Positions 1 through 6,920 of a DNA stretch of 7,417 nt are shown piece by piece. Below the pieces are notes generated by a model. That model saw only the letters and a list, made by a program, of their open reading frames with translations. It had not been told where the DNA came from and ran no database searches. A program made the position numbers and the translations under genes. The first letter of the stretch is position 1. Each line of letters opens with the position of its first letter. Origin of the DNA: DSFT01 sp032249175 (GTDB lineage: Bacteria > Hydrothermota > Hydrothermia > LBFQ01 > DSFT01); contig JAVVGK010000078.1 in the NCBI GenBank assembly GCA_032249175.1, forward strand, positions 1 to 7,417, in the 5' to 3' direction.

Positions 1-75
1 CAAAAACCTATAATTTCCTAAAATTTTCACAAGTTATTGATTATCAATTACTTAATACTATTTATTGGACAAAGC
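1..75 (+). repeat. Right end of a dispersed TIR element, cut by the window edge
   Basis: This stretch matches the last part of the complete element at 6918-7119. Shared blocks are CTATAATTT, TAAAATTTTCA, the AAGTTATT...ACTT palindrome (31-53) and the end TTATTGGACAAAGC (62-75). The reverse complement of that end, GCTTTGTCCAATAA, matches the left terminus of the 6918 copy at 13 of 14 positions. The left part of this copy lies outside the window. Only 11 nt separate its end from the start of the next copy at 87, so two copies sit almost head to tail. Confidence 0.6.
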
Positions 76-86
76 AATTAGCAAAT

Positions 87-239
87 ACATTGTCCAATAA
101 TTCTGAAATACAGATTATTTCTTATTTTGCCCGCCCACCCTTAAATTAAGCCTTCGGCTTAAAGCTTTGCCCCCTTAAATAAATCCCCAATAAAATCAAT
201 AATTTCCTGAAATTTTTAATACTATTTATTGGGCAAATT
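87..239 (+). repeat. Internally deleted copy of the dispersed TIR element
   Basis: This is a 153-bp relative of the element at 6918-7119, in the same orientation. Its left end (ACATTGTCCAATAA, 87-100) and right end (TTATTGGGCAAATT, 226-239) are imperfect inverted repeats, 11 of 14 matching. A 17-nt block, CATTGTCCAATAATTCT, at 88-104 is identical to 6919-6935. Inside are a C-rich tract GCCCGCCCACCC (129-140), a 7-bp hairpin TTAAGCC-TTC-GGCTTAA (146-162), and CCCCAATAAAATC (185-197). Compared with 6918-7119 it lacks about 24 bp holding one arm of the second hairpin and about 25 bp holding the AAGTTATT palindrome. No clear flanking direct repeat is visible. It has no open reading frame of note. 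Confidence 0.6.
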
Positions 240-334
240 GGTAATCCTTTCATTAAATTCCGCTCTTTGCCTTTATAAATTCGCATTTTTCGGCTTGGGG
301 ACTTTTTCCATAATGACATCCCATATTTATTGGC
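240..334 (+). repeat. Probable decayed copy of the same element next to the ylxP stop
   Basis: The 11-mer CATTTTTCGGC (284-294) is identical to 7002-7012. It is preceded by a CTTT-plus-A/T stretch and followed by a GGGG-CTT stretch, as in the complete element. Near the end, CCATATTTATTGGC (321-334) resembles the element terminus ACCATTTATTGGAC. The rest is too diverged for a sure alignment. If real, the element end abuts the stop codon of the DUF503 gene. Nothing else is supported here: there is no rbfA start and no strong terminator. A weak 5-bp stem ATTGG/CCAAT (329-333 and 341-345) spans the stop codon. Confidence 0.35.
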
Positions 335-616
335 TTAAAACCAATTTATTTTATATATTGTAATTTCAAATCTTTTATCTTCTTGTAAAAATTTCAATAA
401 ATCCATAAGATAGCTATTTATATAACTTACGCTATTACTTAAACAAGCAAAACCTATCTTGCTTCTTTGCCATGCATCATGATAGTCAAGCTCTGCTATT
501 GAAACATTATATTTAGATTTAACTTTATCTTTAATGCTTTTAACAATATAACGTTTTTCCTTTATTGAAGTGCTATAAGGTATAAAAATCTCAATTTCAA
601 GAACACCAATAATCAT
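335..616 (-). CDS. ylxP: DUF503 / YlxP-family protein
   Basis: This small protein of 93 aa is recognised by its N-terminal IIGVLEIEIFIPYSTSIKEKR signature, matching the family pattern of a beta strand followed by S-L/I-KEKR. Further family features are N-V-S-[IV]-AE (residues 37-42), D-x-WQR (47-51), and a conserved FxCLSN-like strand near 56-61. Length is normal for the family (about 90-95 aa), so it is not truncated. The start ATG overlaps the infB stop as ATGA, suggesting translational coupling. No Shine-Dalgarno sequence is evident. Biochemical function is not established; the family is widely found beside infB and rbfA, and a ribosome-related role is inferred from that context. It is the last gene of the block, and the repeat region begins directly after its TAA. 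Confidence 0.9.
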   Translation of the reverse strand: MIIGVLEIEIFIPYSTSIKEKRYIVKSIKDKVKSKYNVSIAELDYHDAWQRSKIGFACLSNSVSYINSYLMDLLKFLQEDKRFEITIYKINWF

Positions 617-2727
617 TCTAATTTTGGTGTAATTTTTAAAACTCTATAAACTTCAATAATATCACCTTCCTTGTAGTCATTCCAATTATTAAGCCTAATA
701 CCACATTCCATACCAGCACTAACCTCTTCAACATCAGTTTGAAAATGCTTCAAGCTTTCAATTTTACCTTCATATATTACATTATTTTCTCTTAAAAGTT
801 TAACCTTTTCCGAATTTTTCAAAATTTTACCTTCAACAACATAACATCCAGCAACTTTACCAACTTTCGTTTTAAAGACAGCTTTTACTTCTGCTTTACC
901 TATTAACTCTTCCTTATATTCAGGCTCTAAAATACCTTGCATAAACTTAATTAAATCATCTAATAAATGATAAATAATTCTATGAATTTTAACAGGTATC
1001 TTTTTGGATTCTGCATAACTTCTTGCTCTACTGTCAATTTTAACTGCAAATCCAATTACAATACCTTCACTTGCCTCTGCTAACATAACATCACTTTCCG
1101 TAATATCACCAATACCACTATGAATAATAACTGGTTTTACCTTTTCAAATTCCATTTTACTTATACTATCTTTTATTGCTTCAAGTGTCCCATAATTATC
1201 TGCCTTAATAACAATTGCTAATTCTTTCTTTTCACCTGCTAATATCTTCTCTTGAATTTTTTTGGTTAGTGATTGCATTTCACCCCTTGATATTTGAATT
1301 TTAAGCGTTTTTCTTCTTTCTTCAACGATTTCTCTTGCTTTGTTTATATCTTCTACTACTTCAAATTTATCACCAGCCCTTGGAAGTTCCTCAAATCCCT
1401 GAACAAGAACAGGGTCAGAAGGATAAGCCATATTGACTTTCATTCCAAAATCATTATACATAGCTCTAATTTTCGCATAAGTATAACCTGCAACAACAAT
1501 ATCACCAGGTTTTAAAATACCTCTTTGAACAATAAGCGTAGCAACAGGACCTCTACCCTTATCCATCTTTGATTCAAGAACAACACCCTTAGCATGTCCC
1601 TTAGTTGTCGTTTTTAAATTCAATTCTTCACTTACAATAAGTATAGCTTCAAGCAAATCATTAATTCCAATCCCTTTATATGCTGAAACTGGAATGAATA
1701 GTGTGCTACCACCCCAATCATCGGGAATTAAACCATGTTCAGAAAGTTGTCTTTTTACCATATCAGGATTGGCGTCAGGTAAATCCATTTTTGTTATTGC
1801 AACAATTATTTTAACACCTGCTGCCTTGGCATGATTTAATGCTTCAATTGTTTGCTCCTTAACACCTTCCCTACCATCTACGACAAGGATTACAATATCC
1901 GTAATTTGAGCACCCCTTGCTCTCATAGCTGTAAATGCTTCATGACCAGGTGTGTCTATAAATGTAATTTTCTTACCCATATATTCAACCTGATAAGCTC
2001 CAATTCTTTGAGTAATCCTTCCTTCTTCCTTTTCAGCAACATTAGTATTCCTAATTTTATCAAGAAGTGTAGTTTTTCCATGATCAACATGTCCCATTAT
2101 CGTAACAATAGGTGGTCTAATATAATCATATTCTATTTCTTCATGAGCAATCTCCTCCTTAATTTCTTGCTTTTTTACTTTAAATCCAAAATGTTCAGCA
2201 ACAATTTCAATTACATCAAGAGATAATGTTTGATTTATTGTAGCAATATAATCAAGGTCAAATAAGACCTTTATTATTTCAGATGGAGACTTTCCCATAA
2301 TTTTTGACAATTCAGCAACTGTTAGAGGTCCTGGAATTTCTATAATTTTTTCCTCTTGAAATTCCTCAAATTTTTCTTTTACTTCTTTCTTAACTTTTGG
2401 TTTTGGTTTAACTACTTGCTTTATCGGTTTTTCTTCCTCTTCCTTAACCTCTTCCTTTACTTGCTTTTGTTGAAATCTTCTTGGAATTTTTTTCTTTGGT
2501 GGCTCTATCTTTTGATATATTTGCTTCTTTTTCTCTATATCTTCTTGAACTTCTTTTCTTTCCTCCTCCAATCTTTTTCTCAAATACTCTTCCATTTCCT
2601 TATTTACTTTATTAAATCCTGATCTAACATCATAACCACCTTCTCTAAGCAAAGCAATAGCAGTCTTTGTAGTTATTCCTAATTCTTTTGCTAATTCTCT
2701 AATTTGAATTGGTCCCTTTCTATTCAT
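613..2727 (-). CDS. infB: Translation initiation factor IF-2
   Basis: IF2 is the GTPase that places initiator tRNA on the 30S subunit and promotes 50S joining in the cytoplasm. The protein has 704 aa. Two IF2_N-type helical domains lie at about 6-50 and 133-185, joined by a Lys/Glu-rich linker (55-130). The G domain spans about 205-370 with G1 GHVDHGKT (212-219), G3 DTPGHEAF (258-265, with the catalytic-type His262), G4 TKMD (312-315) and G5 SAY (348-350). Domain II, the IF2-type domain III and C-terminal domain IV follow to the end. G2 reads EEGRITQRIGAY rather than the usual EGGITQHIGAY, and G4 has Thr for the usual Asn. The start ATG overlaps the nusA stop by 8 nt and has a GAGGAG site 7 nt upstream. 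Length is short to normal for the family, the variation lying in the N-terminal linker. Confidence 0.98.
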   Translation of the reverse strand: MNRKGPIQIRELAKELGITTKTAIALLREGGYDVRSGFNKVNKEMEEYLRKRLEEERKEVQEDIEKKKQIYQKIEPPKKKIPRRFQQKQVKEEVKEEEEKPIKQVVKPKPKVKKEVKEKFEEFQEEKIIEIPGPLTVAELSKIMGKSPSEIIKVLFDLDYIATINQTLSLDVIEIVAEHFGFKVKKQEIKEEIAHEEIEYDYIRPPIVTIMGHVDHGKTTLLDKIRNTNVAEKEEGRITQRIGAYQVEYMGKKITFIDTPGHEAFTAMRARGAQITDIVILVVDGREGVKEQTIEALNHAKAAGVKIIVAITKMDLPDANPDMVKRQLSEHGLIPDDWGGSTLFIPVSAYKGIGINDLLEAILIVSEELNLKTTTKGHAKGVVLESKMDKGRGPVATLIVQRGILKPGDIVVAGYTYAKIRAMYNDFGMKVNMAYPSDPVLVQGFEELPRAGDKFEVVEDINKAREIVEERRKTLKIQISRGEMQSLTKKIQEKILAGEKKELAIVIKADNYGTLEAIKDSISKMEFEKVKPVIIHSGIGDITESDVMLAEASEGIVIGFAVKIDSRARSYAESKKIPVKIHRIIYHLLDDLIKFMQGILEPEYKEELIGKAEVKAVFKTKVGKVAGCYVVEGKILKNSEKVKLLRENNVIYEGKIESLKHFQTDVEEVSAGMECGIRLNNWNDYKEGDIIEVYRVLKITPKLE

Positions 2728-3931
2728 TTAACTTCTCCTCTATAAATTCTATAAGTTTTAAGGCAGTTTTTTCATCCAAACCTATATTATATAAACTTGC
2801 TAATGTTGGCTCCTCATTAAATGAATATAAGCCATTGCTTCTTAACAATTCTACTACACTGACAGGAAATTGCTTTTGAATTTCTATTATTGTAACTATA
2901 TTCTTTGGTTTTGAATACTCTGACAAGCCAAGAATAACAATATCTTTTCCTATTAACTTTGAAGCTAAAATAACATTTAAACCTTCTGAGCCTTTAACTT
3001 CACCAATATGCTCATCTTCCACAACAACATAAATTTTATCTTCTAATTTGTAAGCTGTTATAATATGAGGATTTTGTAAAGCATTTACAGAAAATTTTAC
3101 TATATCTGGATCCCACTTAACAATATCTATTTTCTCTCCTTCTAATTCTTTTTGTATAGGATTTAATCTTGTCCCCTTAATTCCAACAACAACAGCAACG
3201 GGGTCTATTCTCGTTTCTCTTGAAAATACAGCAACTTTTGACCTTTTACCAGGTATTCTTGCTACTTGCTTTATTTCAACTGTCCCATCTAAAATTTCAG
3301 CTATTTCTTCTTCTAATAATTTCTTCAAGAAATCAGGATGTGCCCTTGATAATAGAACATACTTTTCTTTTTCATCTATACCTATAACTACTGCTTTTTT
3401 AGTTTCTCCTTGTTTTATTTTCTCAAATTCAGAAGGCAACATTTCACTTAATGTAAGCTTTCCTTCTGCGTCAGTCCTTTCAATAGCCAAAATAACAGAA
3501 TTGTCTTTTCTATTTATCCTTTGAACTTTACCTCTGACAATTTGACCAATTTTCTTTGAAAAATCCATTAAAATAATTTGTTTTTCTCTATCCCTTAATT
3601 TTTCTAAAAATTTATCCCTTATTCTATAAACAACAGCTCTTGGCAAATTTTCTAAGGGAATAGGAACTTTAACTTCCGAACCTTCTATTGCTTGAAGATC
3701 ATATTTTTTAGCCTCCTGAAGAGATATTTCATTTGCAGGGTCATTAACCTTTCTAACAACTTTCTTATATACAACAACTTTCATATCTTTATCCATTTGA
3801 AATTCAACATTCGTATTATAGTACTTTCTCACAGCATCCTCAACAACACTCTTAAAAACATTTAATACATCTTCTCTTTCAAGGTTTCTTGTTCTTATAA
3901 GATTTTCTATCACCTTCTCAAAATCTGACAT
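2720..3931 (-). CDS. nusA: Transcription termination/antitermination factor NusA
   Basis: NusA binds RNA polymerase and nascent RNA and modulates pausing, termination and antitermination. The protein has 403 aa. Domains in order: an N-terminal RNAP-binding domain (1-125), with the EDAVRKYYN-type segment (31-40) and the QIILMDFSKKIGQIVRGKV junction (118-136); S1 (about 127-197); KH1 (about 200-275), with SRAHPDFLKKL (195-205), VARIPGKRSKVAV (223-235) and a GIKG loop (250-253); KH2 (about 277-345), with a GSEG loop (314-317). A short Leu/Ile-rich C-terminal tail (355-403) contains a helix-hairpin-helix-like LASLYNIGL stretch. There are no acidic AR repeats like those of E. coli. It starts 4 nt after the rimP stop region (3-nt gap) with a GAGG site (3940-3943) at 8-nt spacing, and its stop overlaps infB. 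The ylxR gene that often follows nusA is absent. Confidence 0.97.
   Translation of the reverse strand: MSDFEKVIENLIRTRNLEREDVLNVFKSVVEDAVRKYYNTNVEFQMDKDMKVVVYKKVVRKVNDPANEISLQEAKKYDLQAIEGSEVKVPIPLENLPRAVVYRIRDKFLEKLRDREKQIILMDFSKKIGQIVRGKVQRINRKDNSVILAIERTDAEGKLTLSEMLPSEFEKIKQGETKKAVVIGIDEKEKYVLLSRAHPDFLKKLLEEEIAEILDGTVEIKQVARIPGKRSKVAVFSRETRIDPVAVVVGIKGTRLNPIQKELEGEKIDIVKWDPDIVKFSVNALQNPHIITAYKLEDKIYVVVEDEHIGEVKGSEGLNVILASKLIGKDIVILGLSEYSKPKNIVTIIEIQKQFPVSVVELLRSNGLYSFNEEPTLASLYNIGLDEKTALKLIEFIEEKLNE
2735..2740 (-). promoter_or_regulatory. Shine-Dalgarno site of infB
   Basis: The minus strand reads GAGGAG, then 7 nt (aagttaa), then ATG. The site lies inside the last codons of nusA, so infB ribosomes can load while nusA is being finished. 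It fixes the infB start at 2727. Confidence 0.75.
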
Positions 3932-3934
3932 ATT

Positions 3935-4366
3935 TTAAACCTCGTTTAGTTTTATCTTTAAAATCTCACTTCTTTTATATACATTTCCAGATATAACAAT
4001 CTCATCATCATTAAAACTATTTAAAAAGCCTTCATAAGTAATGCCATTTTTTAGAAAAACTTTAACCTTTTTAGAAATTGCCCACTTTAATTCTCTATCT
4101 TTAACTAAATCTCTATCAAGTCCAGGAGAAGAAACTTCAAGTGTATATGAATTTTCAATAGGGTCTTCAACATCAAGAGCTAATGATATTTTCTTACTAA
4201 TCTCTTCAAGTTCCCTTATTGTAATACCACCTTCCTTCCTATCTATAAAAATTCTCAAAATACCAAATTTTCCACTTCTCTTATATTCAATATCAACAAG
4301 CACATAACCATCACTTTCAATAATGGGTATTACAATTTCTTCTATTTTTTGCTCAATACTTGACAT
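3935..4366 (-). CDS. rimP: Ribosome maturation factor RimP
   Basis: RimP assists 30S subunit maturation and is typically encoded directly before nusA. The protein has 143 aa, about the family size. The N-terminal domain (1-80) begins with IEQKIEEIVIPIIESDGYVLVDIEY and ends in the hallmark EVSSPGLDR (77-85). The C-terminal SH3-like domain (about 90-143) carries the F-L-K-N-G-x-x-Y-E-G-F-L strand pair (104-115) and a final I-x-K-I-K-L strand. The ATG start at 4366 has no obvious Shine-Dalgarno sequence; the 31-nt gap after ftsI is A/T-rich and empty. The gap to nusA is 3 nt, and the last rimP codons provide the nusA ribosome-binding GAGG. Confidence 0.95.
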   Translation of the reverse strand: MSSIEQKIEEIVIPIIESDGYVLVDIEYKRSGKFGILRIFIDRKEGGITIRELEEISKKISLALDVEDPIENSYTLEVSSPGLDRDLVKDRELKWAISKKVKVFLKNGITYEGFLNSFNDDEIVISGNVYKRSEILKIKLNEV

Positions 4367-4397
4367 AGTTTGAAAATTTTAAAGGAAAGATAAAAAA

Positions 4398-5954
4398 TCA
4401 ATTCTTTATAATTTCAAGAGCTATATTTCTGAATATAGGGGCTGCTGATGTTCCCCCAAATTTATTTTTCTTTGGCTCATCAAGAACAACATAAATTAAA
4501 TAATTTGGGTCATCCGCAGGGAAAAAACCAATAAACGATGTTATAACTTTATCATCGCTATAACTACCATTTATAAATTTTTGAGATGTTCCTGTTTTTC
4601 CAGCAATTTTCAAATTTTCAATTTTAGCAAGTTTTCCAGAGCCATTTTCAACAACATCAATTAAAAGCTCTTTTAACTTTTCAGTAATTTTTTTTGAAAA
4701 GCACTTCCTAATAATATATGGCTTATTATAAAGACTATCTCCAATTTTTAAAACAATTTTTGGAGCGAGCAAATAGCCACCATTTGCTATACAACTATAA
4801 GCCATTGCCATTTGAAGTCCATTTATAGAAAATCCTTGTCCAATAGCAAAGTTAGCAACATCTATATTCCGAAATCTTCTTTTTAATATACCATTTGTCT
4901 CTCCATTTAATAAAACATCAGTTTTTATACCAAAACCCAATCTTCTTGCTATTTCAAATAATTGAATACCTCCAAGCTTAATTCCAATTTCAGCAAATAC
5001 AGAATTTATTGAATAACTTAAAGCTTTTTTATAAGTTATATAACCTTCTGTCTTTTCAACATTCTTAATTCTATGATTATCAATTATTATTCCTTCTTTA
5101 TTGACAAAAACACTATCGTTATCATTTATTAGATTTAATTCAATTGCTTTTGCGAATGTAAAAATTTTAAATGTTGAGCCAGGTTCAAACATCAATTGAA
5201 TAGCATAATTTTTATAACTATTGGGATAATTAGCTATTGCTAATATCTCGCCAGTTTTAGGATTTAAAACAATAACAAAACCCCAATTAGCATTTTCAGA
5301 AACAACACCATTTTTTAAATTCCTATAAGCAATTTCCTGAATTCTCATATCCAATGTTGTAATAATATCTAAACCATTTTTAGGCTCATTTTTACTACCT
5401 TTTGGAAGAAAAAATCTTTTACCATCAGCACTTTGAAAAATCTCTTCATAGCCACTATAACCTTTTAAATAATTATCAAGTGCTTTTTCTAAACCCTCCA
5501 TTCCACTTGTATCTATTACAAATCCTATAACATTTTGTGAAATTTCAAAAAATGGATAAATTCTTTTATAGTATTTAATAGCAAAAAATCCTTTTTCTTT
5601 TGGAGATAAAATGAATTTTTTATATTCAATAGGAGCATCCTTTGATATTAACTTTGGATAATTATTATTGTTTTCTAAACTTTCATGTTTAAAAGCATTT
5701 AAAATTCCGTAATAATCAACAGCATCTTTTAGATATTGATAAACTTGAAGTCTTGGAATACTATAAGCGATTGGTCTTAAATTTCTATCGTAGATTGTTC
5801 CTCTTTTTGGAAATCTTTGAATTTTTAAAATAAATTGTTGATTTGCTATTTGCTTGTACTTATTGTTTAGAACTTGGATTTGAAATAGCTTTATTACCGC
5901 TATCAGATACCAAACTATCAGAAACAGAATTATTAAGACTATCCTTAATTTCAT
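4398..5954 (-). CDS. ftsI: Class B penicillin-binding protein (septal transpeptidase FtsI-like)
   Basis: This D,D-transpeptidase cross-links septal peptidoglycan; it is anchored in the inner membrane with the catalytic domain outside. The 518-aa protein starts with one TM helix (about 3-25) and then the PBP-dimer motif RGTIYDRN (51-58). Transpeptidase motifs are all present: S-T-F-K (260-263, nucleophile Ser260), S-I-N (315-317) and K-T-G-T (453-456). Also typical are FEPGSTFK and IGQGFSINGLQMA. There is no PASTA domain. The start is set at the ATG at 5954, since GGAG lies 8 nt upstream and the TM begins directly after; an in-frame ATG at 5981 would lie upstream of that site. The loop between the AIANYP strand and SxxK is about a dozen residues shorter than in E. 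coli FtsI. The 5' end overlaps the upstream gene by 95 nt. A PBP2-type elongation role is less likely because an FtsL-like gene precedes it. Confidence 0.93.
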   Translation of the reverse strand: MKLRIVLIILFLIVWYLIAVIKLFQIQVLNNKYKQIANQQFILKIQRFPKRGTIYDRNLRPIAYSIPRLQVYQYLKDAVDYYGILNAFKHESLENNNNYPKLISKDAPIEYKKFILSPKEKGFFAIKYYKRIYPFFEISQNVIGFVIDTSGMEGLEKALDNYLKGYSGYEEIFQSADGKRFFLPKGSKNEPKNGLDIITTLDMRIQEIAYRNLKNGVVSENANWGFVIVLNPKTGEILAIANYPNSYKNYAIQLMFEPGSTFKIFTFAKAIELNLINDNDSVFVNKEGIIIDNHRIKNVEKTEGYITYKKALSYSINSVFAEIGIKLGGIQLFEIARRLGFGIKTDVLLNGETNGILKRRFRNIDVANFAIGQGFSINGLQMAMAYSCIANGGYLLAPKIVLKIGDSLYNKPYIIRKCFSKKITEKLKELLIDVVENGSGKLAKIENLKIAGKTGTSQKFINGSYSDDKVITSFIGFFPADDPNYLIYVVLDEPKKNKFGGTSAAPIFRNIALEIIKN

Positions 5955-6138
5955 AATTCCATCTCCTTTTGTAGTAATCACTAATTGAATTCATATACTT
6001 TATATACCATATGTCTCTTTCATCTTTAAGCTCATCAATTTTCCTTGCTTTTATATAAACGATATTGTTTATCCATACATTCAAAATTCCAAGAATACCA
6101 ATAATTGAAATGAAAATAAAAACTTTTAAATTTTTCAA
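5860..6138 (-). CDS. FtsL-like small bitopic membrane protein
   Basis: This 92-aa protein has a short basic N-terminus (MKNLK), one strong TM helix (about 6-27, FIFISIIGILGILNVWI), then a charged heptad-like helix (about 29-58; K-I-D-E-L-K-D-E-R-x-x-W). A Ser/Asn/Asp-rich tail (65-92) follows. That layout and its place just before ftsI match FtsL, which links FtsB and FtsI in the divisome; the assignment rests on topology and position because FtsL sequences are poorly conserved. The start chosen is TTG at 6138, which overlaps the upstream TGA as TTGA and has AAGG at 6144-6147; GTG at 6144 is the alternative. The last 95 nt overlap ftsI in another frame, so the low-complexity tail is encoded by the same DNA as the FtsI membrane anchor. 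Confidence 0.65.
   Translation of the reverse strand: MKNLKVFIFISIIGILGILNVWINNIVYIKARKIDELKDERDIWYIKYMNSISDYYKRRWNYEIKDSLNNSVSDSLVSDSGNKAISNPSSKQ
5963..5970 (-). promoter_or_regulatory. Shine-Dalgarno site deciding the ftsI start
   Basis: The minus strand reads AAAAGGAG, then 8 nt, then the ATG at 5954. It lies within the coding sequence of the upstream FtsL-like gene. It favours the inner ATG over the one at 5981. Confidence 0.7.
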
Positions 6139-6881
6139 AACCACCTTAAACCACTTATTGTCCTGACTTTATAACTAACTTTCACTCTATATGTTGTATC
6201 ATTTAAACTATCAACAGAAAAAATTAAAGTATCAACAGAAAACTTTATAAAATAATCATTTTGATTATCCCATCCCGTTGTATCAGGATTAAAATAAAGA
6301 ATATAACTTTTCTTAAATTCCAAATTCAAGCTATCATTATTTGGAAATGGAATAACATTCTCATTATTGTAAATTGATATTTTATGTCTTGAAAGTTTAT
6401 TAAAAAACAAACTTGCGGAATAAATTTTTAAAGAATCTTTGTTAAATTCTGGTTTATTTATTTTAGAGGTGTCTTGTGCTAAAAATATAGCAAATTTTTG
6501 AAATTTTGTAGTATCAGTTATTGAGCTAACAAGTAATTTTGGAAATTCAAATATAATTGCTTCAAGTTGTGGAACTAAATAAATTGAATCTTGATAAAAA
6601 GCATTATCTAAATTATAAGATGTGCTTACTTTATCATTCAAGCCAATTGCTTCAATTTTGAATGTTTTAGTATAACCCAAAATAAAGCTTGTATCTTTAT
6701 TTTCATAAAGTAGTCCATTATCATTATAAATTCTATAATAATCTGCTCCTTCTATTGGATTAAAATACACTATTAAACTATCTCCATTAGCATATGCTTG
6801 AAGCTTTGAAACTTTTGGATTAGATGGAAGACCAGCATCAGAGCAAGCAAACAAAAATGAAAATAAAAGAATTTTTCTCAT
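6135..6881 (-). CDS. Predicted lipoprotein with an Fn3-like domain
   Basis: This 248-aa protein begins with a short lipoprotein signal peptide: basic MRK, hydrophobic ILLFSFLF, and lipobox L-F-A-C with Cys13 as the predicted acylated residue. Ser follows the Cys, so under the E. coli Lol rule a diderm would send it to the outer membrane. Residues about 22-90 look like a fibronectin type III fold (DSLIVYFNPIEGADYYRIY... then FKIEAIG, a typical strand pattern). The rest (about 95-248) is beta-rich, with many Asp, Asn, Ser and Thr residues, and unrecognised. The ATG at 6881 is preferred over TTG at 6887 because it directly precedes the MRK signal peptide; neither has a Shine-Dalgarno sequence. 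Its stop overlaps the FtsL-like gene as TTGA, so it is probably co-translated with the division genes. Function is unknown; a cell-envelope or divisome-linked role is inferred from context only. Confidence 0.75.
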   Translation of the reverse strand: MRKILLFSFLFACSDAGLPSNPKVSKLQAYANGDSLIVYFNPIEGADYYRIYNDNGLLYENKDTSFILGYTKTFKIEAIGLNDKVSTSYNLDNAFYQDSIYLVPQLEAIIFEFPKLLVSSITDTTKFQKFAIFLAQDTSKINKPEFNKDSLKIYSASLFFNKLSRHKISIYNNENVIPFPNNDSLNLEFKKSYILYFNPDTTGWDNQNDYFIKFSVDTLIFSVDSLNDTTYRVKVSYKVRTISGLRWF

Positions 6882-6906
6882 TTTCAAAAGTTTAAAGGAG
6901 ATTTTA

Positions 6907-6920
6907 AATTTCTTTTGGCA
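6907..6920 (+). repeat. Left flanking direct repeat (putative target-site duplication)
   Basis: AATTTCTTTTGGCA is identical to 7120-7133. The two copies bracket the TIR element. If the TIR begins at the shared GCA, the duplication is the 11-nt AATTTCTTTTG (6907-6917 and 7120-7130); otherwise it is 14 nt. Confidence 0.55.

Noticed and set aside
146..162. Hairpin TTAAGCC/GGCTTAA as the terminator of the operon
   Set aside because: On the minus strand it is followed by only three T residues and then a G-rich run, and it lies about 170 nt past the last gene; it is better explained as a conserved part of the repeat element.
1294..1515. Plus-strand open frame inside infB
   Set aside because: It is antisense to strongly conserved IF2 coding sequence, has Ser/Asn/Phe-rich composition typical of a shadow frame, and no ribosome-binding site or family resemblance.
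1852..2622. Two further plus-strand open frames (1852-2226 and 2356-2622) opposite infB
   Set aside because: The Phe/Leu/Tyr-rich translations are reverse complements of the Lys/Glu-rich IF2 linker and G domain. The apparent membrane protein at 2356-2622 is an artefact of AAA/GAA codons read backwards.
4041..4307. Plus-strand open frame opposite rimP
   Set aside because: It is antisense to a clear RimP with intact signature motifs and has no independent support.
5012..5040. ATAACTT...AAGTTAT inverted repeat similar to the intergenic palindrome
   Set aside because: It lies inside ftsI coding sequence around the SIN motif, with different spacing and A/T-rich codons that explain it by chance.
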